A DNA stretch of 64,000 nucleotides. Source: Xiphophorus maculatus (lineage: Eukaryota > Chordata > Actinopteri > Cyprinodontiformes > Poeciliidae). How positions within the stretch are numbered: the stretch's first letter is position 1; the number at the start of each line of letters is the position of its first letter. The translations under genes and the position numbers were made by a program. Below the pieces are notes generated by a model that did not search any database, was not told the origin of the DNA, and was given only the letters and a program-made list of their open reading frames with translations. Shown here piece after piece: positions 22,801 to 35,325 of this stretch. The stretch is taken from positions 17,460,373-17,524,372 of the forward strand of contig NC_036443.1 of assembly GCF_002775205.1 (NCBI RefSeq), written 5' to 3'.

Positions 22801-25800
22801 GAGCTATGGAAAAAACCTTGAACAGAAAGGTGTTTCCAGCAAAGTTTATATAAAGAAGGTGCTTGTACAGTCTTCCATTAAAAAAAAGATAAATGAAGCG
22901 ATACAAATGTATAAAAATGAGCCATTGCGTGTCTCTCACCAACTGAACCAGTATCAGTGGCCACAAAACAGGAAGCAATCCTTGTATTCTTTGTAAACCA
23001 AGTTCAAAGTTACCCAAAAAGCCGAGTGCTATGTTTAAAGTATCATAGTTTCTTATGTTTCAACAGGTATCAAATGAAGCTGCACTCAACATTTGTAACC
23101 TAACTTACCCAGTAATACACCAAAACCCATCCTGCAGAGCACAGAGGTAGACAGAAGCCACTCAGCTACAACCACAGAGTGAGGACCTCCTGATGAGAAA
23201 AACAGATTAACAGTGAAACAGGCCTGACATGATCAATTAGAAACTGGTGGCCATGGCAACAAATGCACAATTAAAATACTGTAAAACGTGTAATTAGACT
23301 AACAGAGGTGTATCTCTGTGACAACTACTGAGCTTGTTTTCAGTAAAATGAGGTAGCACTTTGCCACAAGGAGCACCATTGTCATAGCAACTACTGTCTG
23401 CAATGTCAATCTGATCAGTAGAAGCTCTTGACTGAAGAGAGCCTAAAAATAAACCCAGTAGGGATTAATAGCCTAGGTTTTATTACTTCATAATGTAAGC
23501 TCTTTTGGAATATGACATTTTTTTTATCCATCTATCCGAGTTACGAACCATGAGGGAGGACAATCAGAGGTAGTTTCACTCCTTCCTTCACTTCTTTTGG
23601 TTTCATCAGCACAGCTTCATAGTCAATGCCCGCTGAAATACAGTAAAACATGTTAGCAGCATGAATTAGAACAAGTAGCAGAGCTTAGAATAGTTTACAA
23701 ATAGTTATGCTACTGTATTGTTTGCAAGCATAATAGCAATATTTTGTATGCATTTGGTCTTTCACAAACAAAAATTCTGTGGTTAAAAACAATATTTCAT
23801 TACAATTATGGATGCAATTGTTAAACATTGAATATTGATTAAGTATGACTTCTACTATCTACCCAAGAACATTTCAACATTTGAGAACCCAAACTAAAAA
23901 AAACAACAACATTTTTTAATACATATTAGGTAATCAGTTAAGCAGTCTGCTTCATGGCATTAACAGCAAAGAATTACCAATTTGTTTCATTGCTACTGTG
24001 GAAGTAATATAAGAATGCAGTTATTTTTAGCGGTGAATTAATCAAATTAGACAAAACACATTTTAAAAAATTCAATGGAGTAAATTATCATAACGATTAG
24101 AATAAAAGACTTTTTAAAAATTTTCTCCACCATTAAAATAAATACAACTTATACAAGAAAGTCAGACTTTATGTCACATGTTAGTTTTATGGAAACAGCC
24201 TCCTTAAAAATAAAAATAAGCAGCAACCTGAGTGTCACCAAAACACTGCCTGATATGTTTTACAAAAGACAGTTCCCTTTTAAATCACATATAGTTTGAA
24301 AATTAAGACAATTTTTAGTGGTTTAATTGTGAAGTTTAATAACTGAAACAGAAAGGGAAAAAAATATTGTCAGTTCATATTATGAAACTAAAACGGGCAA
24401 CAATAGAGTTACAGTTCTTAATAAATATTACTTCATGAATATTCCAAAGAGTTATCGTACGGTATTGATGGTTGTCAAGTCCTTCTGAAGGAGTGAGAGT
24501 CTTGATCTGCCAGTCAATATCTGGTAAAGTCTGAGACTCTTCCAGAGTAACCCAGACCACTTCCTCTTGGGAGTCCTTTCCTGGAAGGAAGCCCACCCTC
24601 TAAAGGACAACAAAAAAAGCACATTGGTGTAAGAGAGAAAATCTGCTGTGTTACATAAAGTTCCTTTAATAAGTTTTTGAGAACTCCCAATTAATCCAAT
24701 GGGACATTTGCATGGATTAATTAAAAAAATCTAAATTTTCTTAGCAAAGACACAGATCCTACCAGATTTGGAGGGCAGTTAGGAGAGGAGCAGCTGACCA
24801 CCATCAGATCTCGCTCGATGTTCAGAAGACACCAGTTACCAATTTCAGACTCTACAACCAAGCATTCACACAAATATAAAATAATAAAATCACCAACTGT
24901 GACAAAAGTACTGCAATAAATGGGCGTGAAACTGTCAACAATGAATCACATTGATTTATAAAACGCAGTGCAGTAAGAGACTAACTTGCAGTCAGAGAGG
25001 TGATGCTTCCTGTGCTTGTGTCCACTACCAAGAGATCCTAAAGCACAAAGAGAGAAAAAAACAACAAAAAAAATTGAATTCTTTTTAAACCGCCCTGAGC
25101 ATGACAACAAGTAAAAACTACACAGACCTTTCGGCTACGCTGAGGACAAGCAACAACAACCCGCTGACTGTCAGCTGACCAACACGTCGGAGACAACTGA
25201 CTGCTGTAGATGCCAGTGAAGCCATCTGGAAAGTCATAAAAAGCCAAAGAGGTACATTTTTTACACTCTTACTACATACTTAGAAGGAAAATGTGTGTTT
25301 TTATGTTCCTACTTAGCACCATTTACCTTCTCTTGGTCGTCCAACGATATCCACAACCACTGAGGTCTTCTTAGTGTACCAGTCGTACTGCAAAAAAAGA
25401 ATACAGCAGAGAAAATTCACATATTAACAAACTAAAAAATACACTCGTGTCTTTCCAATTAGAAAACTGGAAAATAAACATGTAAAAAAAAAAGTCTCAA
25501 ATTTTTCTTACCATACAAAGCTTGCAGCACTGCATGTGTGGCCCATATACAGAACATTCTAGATAAATAATTCGGCACTGATCTGGGCTCAGCCTTGGGG
25601 AATACACTGCACTGGTGTCCGACGAAAGCTGCTCTGTTCAGACGACAAATAAACATGTACGTCAACAACTTCATGAGGCTATGTCAATGCTAAATTGAAC
25701 TAAGATGACAGAGAGACTGTTTTCCATGAGCGTGTATTCACAATGTAAATATTGGCACAGTTGCGTCATAGTACACATAATGTCCACTAGAAGCTAACAC

Positions 25801-28800
25801 TAGAGATGAGCCGATAAGTTTCATCTGAGGCATGACCTACATTTTGATGATTTATATTTTTTTAAGAAATATGACATGTAAAAGAAGTCAAATGTGCCAC
25901 ATGTTTTTCGTTAGCCATAGTAGTTGTGATTACAACAGACAATTAAGGAATTAAAGGATTATCTGCACTTATGCATCACAGCATACATCCTGAGACTTAA
26001 TCTTATTCTTGAGCTAAAAAACTCAAAACAAGTACATGTTTCTAGGTTCACTCATCTAGTTTCTAGTTTCTTTGCATTTAATGAGAAAGTGAAATAAATA
26101 AAACATTTATGATTTAATAACATGCATTTGTTTTAGTGACTTTTAAGAAATTCCTTCCTCTACTGCATACATATGCTGATAACACTTAATTGCACTTAAA
26201 CGATGTTACTGTAGTCAACAGGAAGCAACAATGTGCGAAATACAAATCAGGAAGTGAGGCTTTACAGCTCCACAACACCTTATGTTAACAGTGTTGAATT
26301 GATAACAAGTGTTACAAACAATTCATGCTTACCACATTTCCCACCCGTCAAATCGACATAAAACAAAGATGACCTGAAAGCGACAACAGAAATACTAAAA
26401 CAGGTGCATTCATTTGAACTCAATTGCATTAAAACTCAATTTTAATTTGCCACAGTCCAGCTGCTGTATGCTGGTACCATATTTGATAAGCACCTCCGAT
26501 TGGGACAGTACTTCAGGCCTAGTCTGAAAGGCTCGTGCCACCAGCCTATAAACACCACACCTGTGTCACCTGGGGCCCAAAATGCCTGGAGAGATGAAAA
26601 CAGTTGATTAAAATCCAAAAAATGTGTTACCACATTAAAGGCACACAAACATTCATGCAAAGATGGATTTATTGCAGTGGCAACCTGTCCAGGTGAGATG
26701 CTGTCGGGTACTCCTTCCAACACAGACACATTGTCCCCCTCTATGTCCAAAACACACAGCACTGGACAGCTCTTGCCAACTAAGGCCTCTCCCCAGTCCT
26801 CATAGTAGACAAACTGCTCCCCCTGCAGGATGAAATTCACACAACGACTACAATGTAGCATTTAGTGCTGTGGAATGCAACAAGATTAATACAACCACAA
26901 TCTAGCGAATTCACTTTAATCGTGTCTTTTTTCTCCACCCTCATGGTCTCCTCCTCATCTTCAATGGAAGACAACTCTGGCAACTCTGTCTGTAAAGGCG
27001 AAATGAGAAATGGAGCAGCAGGTTGTTAGTCCCTCAATCTGAACTCCCTCATAATGCGTATCTGATAAAGGACAGAAAACACGCGTCACTGCTGCCTCGG
27101 TCACAGAACAATAAATGCAGACAAGGAATGTTGGTTTTGAGAAACAATGGAAAATAGCTCAGGTTCATCCATTATGAAAGCACGGAAAGAGTGAACCAGT
27201 TTTCCGTGATTTTCTGATTGGGTAATAGTGCTGCTAACTTCTGACAGTGGTAATCTAGATGGTTTGTGTGAAGTGTGAATTATTTACATGACTTGTTAGG
27301 GACACGAACTTCAACCTTTCTTGGAAATAAGATAAAACTTTAAAGACCAAAACAGCCGCTGCTTGATGTTCCTGGCTGTGTAATGCAATGTTTAGCCTGG
27401 TAGTAGTTATTTGCAGTAAAAAAAAAAAAAAAAAAAAACCTGTTTAAATTTATCCTAAAAACTATTTTTTTTCTATCTACATCTTACCTGGAAGAAGGAT
27501 TTAGTCTCAGGTCTCTTTTTTTCAGCAACATACAAGAGGTGTGTTTCAGAGTGCGACCATACCAAGCTGCCAAACTGCTCTGGGAATGTACGAAAAAAAA
27601 AAAAAAATCCAGATGTTACGGCAAACTGCTAAACAAACTGCAGGTAAAATGCAGCTTTTTTTTTTCCCTGAACATGATTTACCATCCTCATAGACTTTGC
27701 CATGTTTCTTTAAAGCTGTTAGGTTGATGCTCTTCACCTTGATGTTTTTACTCCAGATCTAAAATGTAACATAAACATTTAATACATCTCTATTAAAAAA
27801 CACAGAGTAAATATTATTCAGACAAAGATAAGTTGCATACTTTAAAAATAAAGTGAAATGGAACAAGGACAATAAGTGTAGTTCCTTTAATATGCAACCC
27901 ACACCATACTTTAAACCCAATTTCGCAATCTGATGACATGAGTTAGCAGACCACCTTCAAATGGAGACTTGAGAAACATTTACTTGAATAAGTTTCAAAG
28001 TCTAAACACAGTTTACTCCAAGACACGTTGATGGATCACCCAGTGACCTGACATGACTCACCTAATGCAGTAGCAAAAAATGGATTTGACTTCTCCCAGT
28101 GTATAAAACAAACAAGAAGAATCAGACACTGCTCCTGGGTTATTTAAATCAAATAAATAGCAATTGAGGACATTTTGCAAAGAAAGGATTATTGGACACA
28201 GTATGGATGAGCGACTTTTCTTTGCAGTGTTTTTGTTTGAGTTTGTTTTGGAGTTTATTGTACCTGCTGCTGTAACTGTGCTATAAAATGTCCCATCCTG
28301 CTTCAGTCAGAAAGCAACCCATCTATTGCTGAGTGTTACATGTTTTCTTACTTTTGGACAGTGCAATGTGAACAAAAGAAGTGTGCTCAACTGAAAGCCC
28401 TCTAAGTGATACGGCAATGTGTGCACATTAACTGAGATCCAATCATTAGGGATGGATTTTAATGCCAAACGTGAATGGTTGCGATTGCTGAGGACTGCTT
28501 TTATCTAAATCACCCACATCTGAAGAGAACCAGAGAGCCACACACCTCCAGAAACTGCTTCTCCTCTCCTTTGACCGTGCATTCTCTGACAACTGCCTTC
28601 ATTTCACCAGAGGGAGAGTCCTTACTCAGAAGTCTGAGGTGAGAAACAAATGACGAGACACAGTTGAGTTTTCCTGGATTGTGACTCAAACTAGATAGTA
28701 TATCTACTCAAGAAAAAAAATAACACTTTACATACTCTCCTTTGACTTCAGTACAGTTTCCAGAAGTACCAGAGTAGACCACTGACTTATCATCATGGAA

Positions 28801-29535
28801 GACTATGTATTGTCTGCAGAATTTGACATTCTCATTTCTCTCCAGATCCCGCTGGCTCCACTCTACAGGCATGAATTCAGAAATTATATGAATCAAATAA
28901 AAACGGAAATATTTTTGATGTGACATATGTTAGAGGTACCTGTGTATATGTTGCTGTATTTGCCTCCATACTGAGAGGTGATAACAGGTCCCACGTCTGC
29001 TCTGCTTAAAGAGGGAAAGAGGCTGAGCTCTCTGTAGAGTTTGGCAATTTCCTCCGAGTTGGTTATCACCTGGCAGCCCAGAGAAGAACAACTGCGCTTT
29101 AGTGAAAACAAATGTTTGACTGCGAACAATGTCCTATTCATTTCCAAGCTAGGTAGCTAGCCATCCATGAAAAGTTGGTGAAGTTTAACACTGTTCAACC
29201 ATAAAAACAAAAGTCAGCATATGTAGTATTTCCCCGATTTGTTGCCTCAAGCAACAGCTTTGCATTAAGGTAAGTAATCAAGACAGTGTGGATTATTCTA
29301 GAGAGATTTGGGAGTTCGAGCCATATGACAGGGAACTTCCTGCTGGAAGTGAAAGAAAACTACGGATCCTACGTCTGTCCGCTAGCTTGACTTAAACTGA
29401 CTACATCTGTTAATATCGAAACTCAAATGTACTCTAGATAGCTCTAAGGTTAAACCTATGCAACATCTGCCATGCACGTTTAATAAACATTTAAGATTGC
29501 TGGACAATTTCTAACAATCATACCTGTGACTCCAT
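19851..29535 (-). CDS. apeh: Acylaminoacyl-peptide hydrolase, complete
   Basis: This cytosolic serine peptidase (S9 family) removes N-acylated, mainly N-acetylated, residues from short peptides. Coding exons, 5' to 3': 29524-29535, 28940-29069, 28736-28862, 28546-28633, 27683-27758, 27488-27579, 26915-26989, 26685-26822, 26494-26585, 26333-26373, 25512-25633, 25327-25387, 25128-25225, 24986-25037, 24763-24851, 24461-24599, 23549-23632, 23109-23189, 21725-21813, 20993-21180, 20751-20853, 20559-20665, 19851-19956. All borders are GT-AG with matching phases. They sum to 2,190 nt (729 aa plus stop; the human enzyme is 732 aa). The N-terminal half is the beta-propeller ([26 protein letters not shown]). 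The C-terminal half is the alpha/beta hydrolase with nucleophile Ser in GGSHGG, the acid in GEDDKRVP and the catalytic His in NNHSLS. It starts MESQ in a 12-nt coding exon. No damage seen. Confidence 0.98.
21181..23108. other. apeh introns 18 and 19 (21814-23108 and 21181-21724)
   Basis: Apart from exon 19 of apeh at 21725-21813, this stretch is intronic. An AT-rich plus-strand ORF of 140 codons (21899-22321) is low-complexity Phe/Lys/Ser coding by chance, with no domain. Small inverted repeats lie at 22244-22313. A weak Tc1-like scrap (TTTTCACACTTTTTTAATTT) lies near 21505. Confidence 0.6.
23633..24460. other. apeh intron 16
   Basis: AT-rich intron between exon 17 (23549-23632) and exon 16 (24461-24599). 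The exon 17 acceptor (TATTTCAG) and the exon 16 donor (TACC|GTACGA) define it. Nothing else was recognised. Confidence 0.75.
25634..26332. other. apeh intron 10
   Basis: Intron between exon 11 (acceptor TCTGAACAG, poor polypyrimidine tract) and exon 10 (donor TGTG|GTAAGC). The acceptor was chosen because it keeps the reading frame and the family sequence [10 protein letters not shown]. No other feature seen. Confidence 0.7.
26990..27487. other. apeh intron 6, with a poly-A run
   Basis: Intron between exons 7 and 6. It contains a run of about 21 A at 27418-27438. No exon or element recognised. Confidence 0.75.
27759..28545. other. apeh intron 4
   Basis: Intron between exon 4 (donor GGAG|GTGTGT) and exon 5 (acceptor CATTTTAG). 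AT-rich, no recognisable feature. Confidence 0.75.
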
Positions 29536-30717
29536 GGCAGGAACCGTACGCGTCGCTAAACACAGTCCAATTTACTCCAGCGCTTCACTTTGACGTAAAA
29601 GGATAGACGCTGGATAAGGGTGAATATCGTACGTCAAGGCTTCCGCCATATTGTGAGTGGCGTGTTTCGTTATTTTAGGCCTGCAAGCGGTGCGGGATAT
29701 TTATGCCGATATAAATTAGATCATTCTTTGTGTGTTCTGTTACTGAAGCATAAATGTGTGTATTTAATACATATTTCCAATATATTGACAAACAGCATTA
29801 ACTGTGGCGATTTAGACTACAATACTGTCAGTTTTCGTTGTCAGCCCTAACTTAACAAATATGGTCAACTAGGTCTGATCATAATATGAATAATAACAAG
29901 AATATCATGTTGTTATTATTATCGCTATTCTTATACAATTCATTTGAAAAACAAAATTAAAGTGTCTCCTCTGTTGTAGCTTTTTGACTGAACAAAACAA
30001 GGGAACTGAGTTCATTTTTATAAGTAAAATTAAATCAAGTTGTCACCAAGGATAATTCAAGCACACTTCATTGTTAATTTTTATCTAAATAATCCCTAAT
30101 GCTTCTATGAAAATAATCAATGTAAAAATTATTAATGGACATTTATAGTAATGACAAAACTAGTAAACAGCCTATTCATTTGTTCGGAAATCCCCTTTTT
30201 TCCAAGCAAACATTGAGTTCTAAGACGAATTTGCCACTCAAAATACGGCGGACGCACTCACGCATCCTTTAAACAGGTCTAGTCTTGTATATCTACTCTC
30301 CAGCGCAAACGTACCAGAAACCTTGCATAAAACAAGTTCAAGGATCCAGTTCCCAAAAATAATACTATTTTTTTTTAATTTCTTTTTATTATTTATGTTT
30401 ACGACATACTACGATTTTAGATTGTAGCATAAAAATAAATCTACAAGTAACACGGCACATCGAACTTCTTTTATTTTGTCGAACAGGAAAGAAGACAAGA
30501 ATGAACATCGCTATCTCTTGATGTCGATCTAGTTTTCATTTACAGTTTAAAATGTTGCTCCACCCTGCTTATAAAGTTATAGACAAAGATGCATACGCAT
30601 TTGTTTAAACGAAATCTAAATATTGGGAAGCCCTTTTCTGCAGGTAATCGATGATAGCCGCTGCAGTGAATCTGTCAGTCAGCTGGGGTAGGTGGGGTTA
30701 CATTACAGGAAGCCAAG
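29536..30717. promoter_or_regulatory. Divergent spacer carrying the apeh and capza1 promoters
   Basis: The two start codons face away from each other across about 1.2 kb. CRE-like TGACGT half-sites lie near 29590 (TTTGACGTAAAA) and, inverted, near 29628 (TACGTCAAGG). A YY1-like CCGCCATATT lies at about 29643. The capza1 start itself sits in AAGCCAAGATGGCTGACTTT. The middle (29.85-30.6 kb) is AT-rich with no recognised feature, so two separate promoters are as likely as one shared promoter. Confidence 0.5.
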
Positions 30718-33700
30718 ATGGCTGACTTTGAGGAGCCGCTGTCAGATGAAGAGAAGGTTTGAATGCTAATTCTTTGTTTTCTGTTTATTTATCTCATTTG
30801 TATTGCCGAATAAGATATTAGGTTTTGATGCATTAAATATCGCGGGCTAGAAATTTTATGTTAAGAGTCCGAAAACTTATTGAAATTGTAAACTTGTGTT
30901 AAAGCGATCATTAGCTAACTAGCCCATGCTAGAGCAGCTTGGCTAGCCGCGGTATCAAGTGTTATTGAGGGTGGTTAACCTGCCCGACGCCCTGTTCTGA
31001 CATGACTTTTACTGAAGCAGTAACTCGTACTTCCTCTTACTGTATTGCGGTTTCCACAATATGTATATGTTTTTTCAAAATGGGTTAAGTAAGTTCCCCC
31101 TCAGTCGGCTAACATTAGCTAACGTTACTTTTGCTGTGGATTTCTGGGTCAAACAGATTCAGTTGCAGCTCAAATACTTCACGAGGCTTGACATCACTAT
31201 AGATACTTTGAGCTTAGGGTGAGCTGCAACAGTGGGACTTCACTTTACATGAACTCAGGGACTGGCAAAGTTCATAGAAGAGGTAATGCAAGTCTGAACT
31301 GCCGTTCTGCCACGTAACGTAAATCGACATATATGGTCCGAAAACAAACAAAGGGGATTTTAACACATCTAAGAAGCGAGCTAGGCGACATTCCTCTGAT
31401 AATATCAGCAAACTACTCCATAGGTCTGTTGACTTTGCGCTGTTAAACAGAGGTAAAGGTGATGCTACTGTTTTTACATAGGTATAAACAACTTAAACAA
31501 ACGTTTACTTTGGAATTGTTTTTTTTTTTTTTTTAATTATCATAAGTCCTTTGTCTAACAGATGTCAGAAATGAAGAGACATTATCCTCAAACGCACAGA
31601 TTTTTATGCTCTTCAGTTATAGTTACTGTGCAATTGAATACCCTTTTGATTCAATATGTTTATTACATTTTTGACCTTTTAGCCATTTTAGTCAGGCAAA
31701 AAGTTATGTTCATTACTGTATGTCATATTCTCACTGTTAAACTGTTGTCCTTTAGATAATAATACATTTAGCTTGTACTATTCTTCAAATTAAAAATTGT
31801 TGTGGCACACTTTTATCAATGCGTTCATGAGTTCTACAGTGGAAAGAGTTTATTCCGCACAGTAGAAAAATCTCAATAATAATGTGTTTGGAGTTTAAAT
31901 ACTGCTGTAGTTTATTATTATTATTCCAGGATAAATTTTGTGCAGTTTTTTTCACAATATGTCACGGAATCTATGAGGTTGTTTACACTAGTTATTTATT
32001 ATTTTTTAACCATGGTTATTGATTTTCAAATATATAATAATTGTATGAATTAATTTATTTGATTTCAGGTCCGCATAGCGGCCAACTTTGTGACTCATGC
32101 TCCACCTGGAGAGTTCAATGAGGTCTTCAATGGTAAGAAGTTGGCAAGTCCTGAATGTTTTAAGGAAAAACAATCTGGCAATAATCTGACTCTAGTAAAA
32201 TGGACTATTTATCAAAATGTGCCTCAAATTACACCATACAGATATGGAGGGCCGTTTTATTCACAAATAACTAAATGGATGCTGTTATTTACCAATAATT
32301 ACTAAATTAATAAACACTTTATCAAAAAAATAAAAGTCCCCGTGAAACAAAAACAACATGATATTGAAAAAAATAATGGGGATCTTATTTTGTAAATCAT
32401 TTTATTTATTTATTTTGAGATTTATTCGTTTAAACCTCAGTCTCTCAGCTCGCTTCACTCTGACCAGAGCCGCCACACAGTGAAATCCCCAGCACTTCAT
32501 TTAAATATAAGCAATGAAATAAAAGTCCAACATAAAGTGTCACAAAATAAAACACTGTTATGAAATGAATAAAAAATTATTAATAAATCTTTAAATGAAT
32601 AAATGAAAAGTAGAAAGGAAGAAGTTTCTTTTTAAGATATTTTTGTTTCATCTCATTGAGACACTTATTTAACAGAATATTTATAAATAATTCATAAGTA
32701 ATAGTGTTTAATTTTGAGCAAAAAGGCTTTCCATACACAAGTGCATTTGTCTTTAACAGCACTTTAGTAACCCAATACTGATGAGTCAGAAAATGCCTCG
32801 ATGTGAATGCCGATCTGCAGATTCAGATTGAAGGACTTCTCTTGCTAAAAGCTTTTACAGTAAAATGATGGTGTAATAATCATTTCAGAACTTAGTAATA
32901 CGTTTTTATTGTACATTTTTAAAATGGTTTGCCCTCTAGAAAGCACTTAATGGTTTCTCTTTGTCTCTCTAGATGTTCGGCTTCTTCTCAATAATGACAA
33001 CCTCCTCAGAGAGGGGGCGTCACAGTAAGTAACATTTGACCTTCATCAGAAATGCAAATTGTCATTCAATCTATTTGAAAGTTGTGAACATCATGGTTTG
33101 TATATTAATTCAAATGTGTTGTCTTCCAGTCTGTGCAAAGCCTATTCTTTAATTATTTAGACTTTTTTTAATGTCAGCTTTGTTTTTGTTCACTTTTCTT
33201 CCAGGTCATTTGCCCAGTACAACATGGATCAGTTTACTCCTGCCAAAATCGAGGGATATGAAGAACCGGTACGCTTTGTTTAGAAAACTAAATGATAGAA
33301 AAGGTTTATACCTTTTCTATCATTTAGTTAGATAAGATATGAACCTTATCTAACTAAGGTTAGATAAGGACAGTTCTTCAGTATTCTTGTCGATTTACTC
33401 TTTTTTTTCTTAGGTCCTGATCACAGAGCATGGTGACTTGGGTCAGGGACGTTTCTTGGATCCCCGTAACCGTTTATCGTTTCGCTTCGATCACTTGAGG
33501 AAAGAGGTCAGCGACGTTCAGCCATACGATGGAGAGGGGGCTCTGAGAAGCTGGAGAGATGCTTGCGATACTGCTCTTAGTGCCTACGTCAAAGAGCACT
33601 ACCTTACAGGAGTCTGCACGGTACGTTGCACTAGAGCCTTGGGCTGCATAAAATTTAACCTGACCTCTATTTATAATATCTGTATGTTGCAGGTGTATGA

Positions 33701-35325
33701 GAAAACAGTTGATGGTCAGCAAACGATTATAGCCTGCATCGAGGGACATCAGTTTCAACCCAAAAACTTCTGGTATAGTTTTCTTTCTTAAAATAAATAT
33801 TTAATATCACATCCAAATGTTTTAATAAAGTAACTTTACCATGTAGCTTTGTGTTGTCTGCAAACTAATGCATGCTCTGCTTTCTCCCACAAAGGAATGG
33901 TCGTTGCAGGTCAGAGTGGAAGCTGACTCTGGGTCAGTCCACAGCTCATGTGGTTGGAGTTTTGAAAATCCAGGTCAGTGAGGGAATCTAATTTCAGATC
34001 AGGACTACATAAATCATTTAAAGTAGACTTGCAACATTTTTGTTCCTTTCCATTTAATGTTTAATAATCATAAACATTTGCTTTTCTGCTTCATTCAGGA
34101 CGTTACCAATATTTTTAAGGATATTGAGCTAAATTTCACTCCAATCATGGAAACAATAAATTGAATCTCCTGTCCACTTTTTTGTGGTATAGCAAAACTC
34201 TCAGAAAAACTACATTGGATGCCCCTAACTAAAAATCTTTGGTAATTCCATATAATGTGCAAGAGATGGAATAATTCATCCCCCAGATCGAACTAAGATC
34301 CACTGGTCCTCAGCCCGGTTCCGCAGGACCCACTATCCTGCAGGTTTTTGATTAAACTTGAAACCCGGGGTCAGCGTGGCATGAGGGAATAAGTACTGCA
34401 GCACATAGCTACTGATTGTGCAACGCTGACACCTGTGTAGTCTTGTTAATTCTGTCTGTGGTTCAGTCATTGTATATCCATCAGTTTCTTTTTGAAGGCA
34501 GGTTTTTCCTGTAGTTATCCTTAAAAAACCTGAGAGTGAAGCAGTTCAGTGATAGAGTAGCTACCAACTGTGTAAACCTGTGTGGTATGGAGTTACTCTC
34601 CCCATTCCTTATGACCTGGAAAGTACTTCAGTCCCGGTGTTTTGACAGAAAAGTTTCATAAAAGTTGTGTAAACCACAAAAGGTTTATTTTTCTTTCATT
34701 AGTGAAATGTCTTATATTTCATTGATAATGTTGTTGATGTATTTAAAAGATATGAGACCTCTAACAGGAGTTTTGTTATGGAGGTTATGGACTAGTATTT
34801 AAACATCCTAAACACCTGCCTAATAAAGCATTATATCTTTGTTCAGGTGCATTATTATGAAGATGGGAACGTCCAGCTGGTCAGCCATAAGGAGGTTGAA
34901 AACTCAGTACCTGTGACTGTAAGTGACAGTTCTGTATGATTTCATTTATAATCAGCAAACAGTTTAAGATGACTTACTCAGCTGCAGTATTAGAGTACAA
35001 CAGGATGATTTCATGTTTTATCTTGCAGAGTGAAAGCCAGACTGCGAAGGAATTTATTGACATAATTAGGACTGCAGAAAACGAATACCAGGTACGTATC
35101 CGATATTTTTATATACCTGACCCTACATTGCGATCGATCATAAAAAAACATTTTAATATTGGTACTTTGTTTTGTTGCCCTAAGACTGCAATCATTGAAA
35201 ACTACCAGACCATGTCTGACACGACATTCAAGGCCCTGCGTCGCCAGCTGCCTGTCACACGCACCAAGATCGACTGGAATAAGATCTTAAGCTACAAAAT
35301 TGGCAAGGAAATGCAGAATGTCTAG
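30718..35325 (+). CDS. capza1: F-actin-capping protein subunit alpha-1, complete
   Basis: Alpha subunit of the CapZ heterodimer, which binds actin filament barbed ends and blocks monomer exchange; acts in cortical actin, Arp2/3 networks and dynactin. Ten coding exons: 30718-30756, 32069-32132, 32973-33024, 33205-33268, 33414-33620, 33693-33772, 33895-33973, 34847-34918, 35029-35091, 35185-35325. They total 861 nt, giving 286 aa, the same length as human CAPZA1. Family signatures: [50 protein letters not shown] and the actin-binding tail [25 protein letters not shown] and QPKNFW favour alpha-1 over alpha-2, and cttnbp2nl next door agrees. Exon 1 has a GTTTGA donor. A fish duplicate suffix (a or b) cannot be assigned. 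Confidence 0.98.
30757..32068. other. capza1 intron 1
   Basis: Long first intron after a 13-codon first coding exon. Its first 350 bp is relatively CpG-containing (GCTAGCCGCGGTATC near 30940), which may belong to the promoter. A T run lies near 31519-31534. No other gene or element recognised. Confidence 0.65.
32133..32972. other. capza1 intron 2
   Basis: AT-rich intron between exons 2 and 3. TTTATT-type low complexity at 32398-32425; nothing else recognised. Confidence 0.7.
33286..33369. repeat. Cluster of perfect inverted repeats in capza1 intron 4
   Basis: A 20-bp arm at 33286-33305 is perfectly complementary to 33310-33329 with a 4-nt loop. Immediately downstream, an 11-mer (AGTTAGATAAG, 33326-33336) is inverted at 33345-33355 and returns in forward orientation at about 33359-33369. 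The whole block fills the intron between exon 4 and exon 5. Confidence 0.95.
33974..34846. other. capza1 intron 7, with a possible dispersed repeat
   Basis: The part at about 34296-34560 (GGTCCTCAGCCCGGTTCCGC, then CCACTATCCTGCAGGTTTTT) resembles a common fish dispersed repeat phrase about a product-style GGTCCTC..CCTGCAGGTTTT motif. Its borders and class could not be fixed. Confidence 0.35.
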
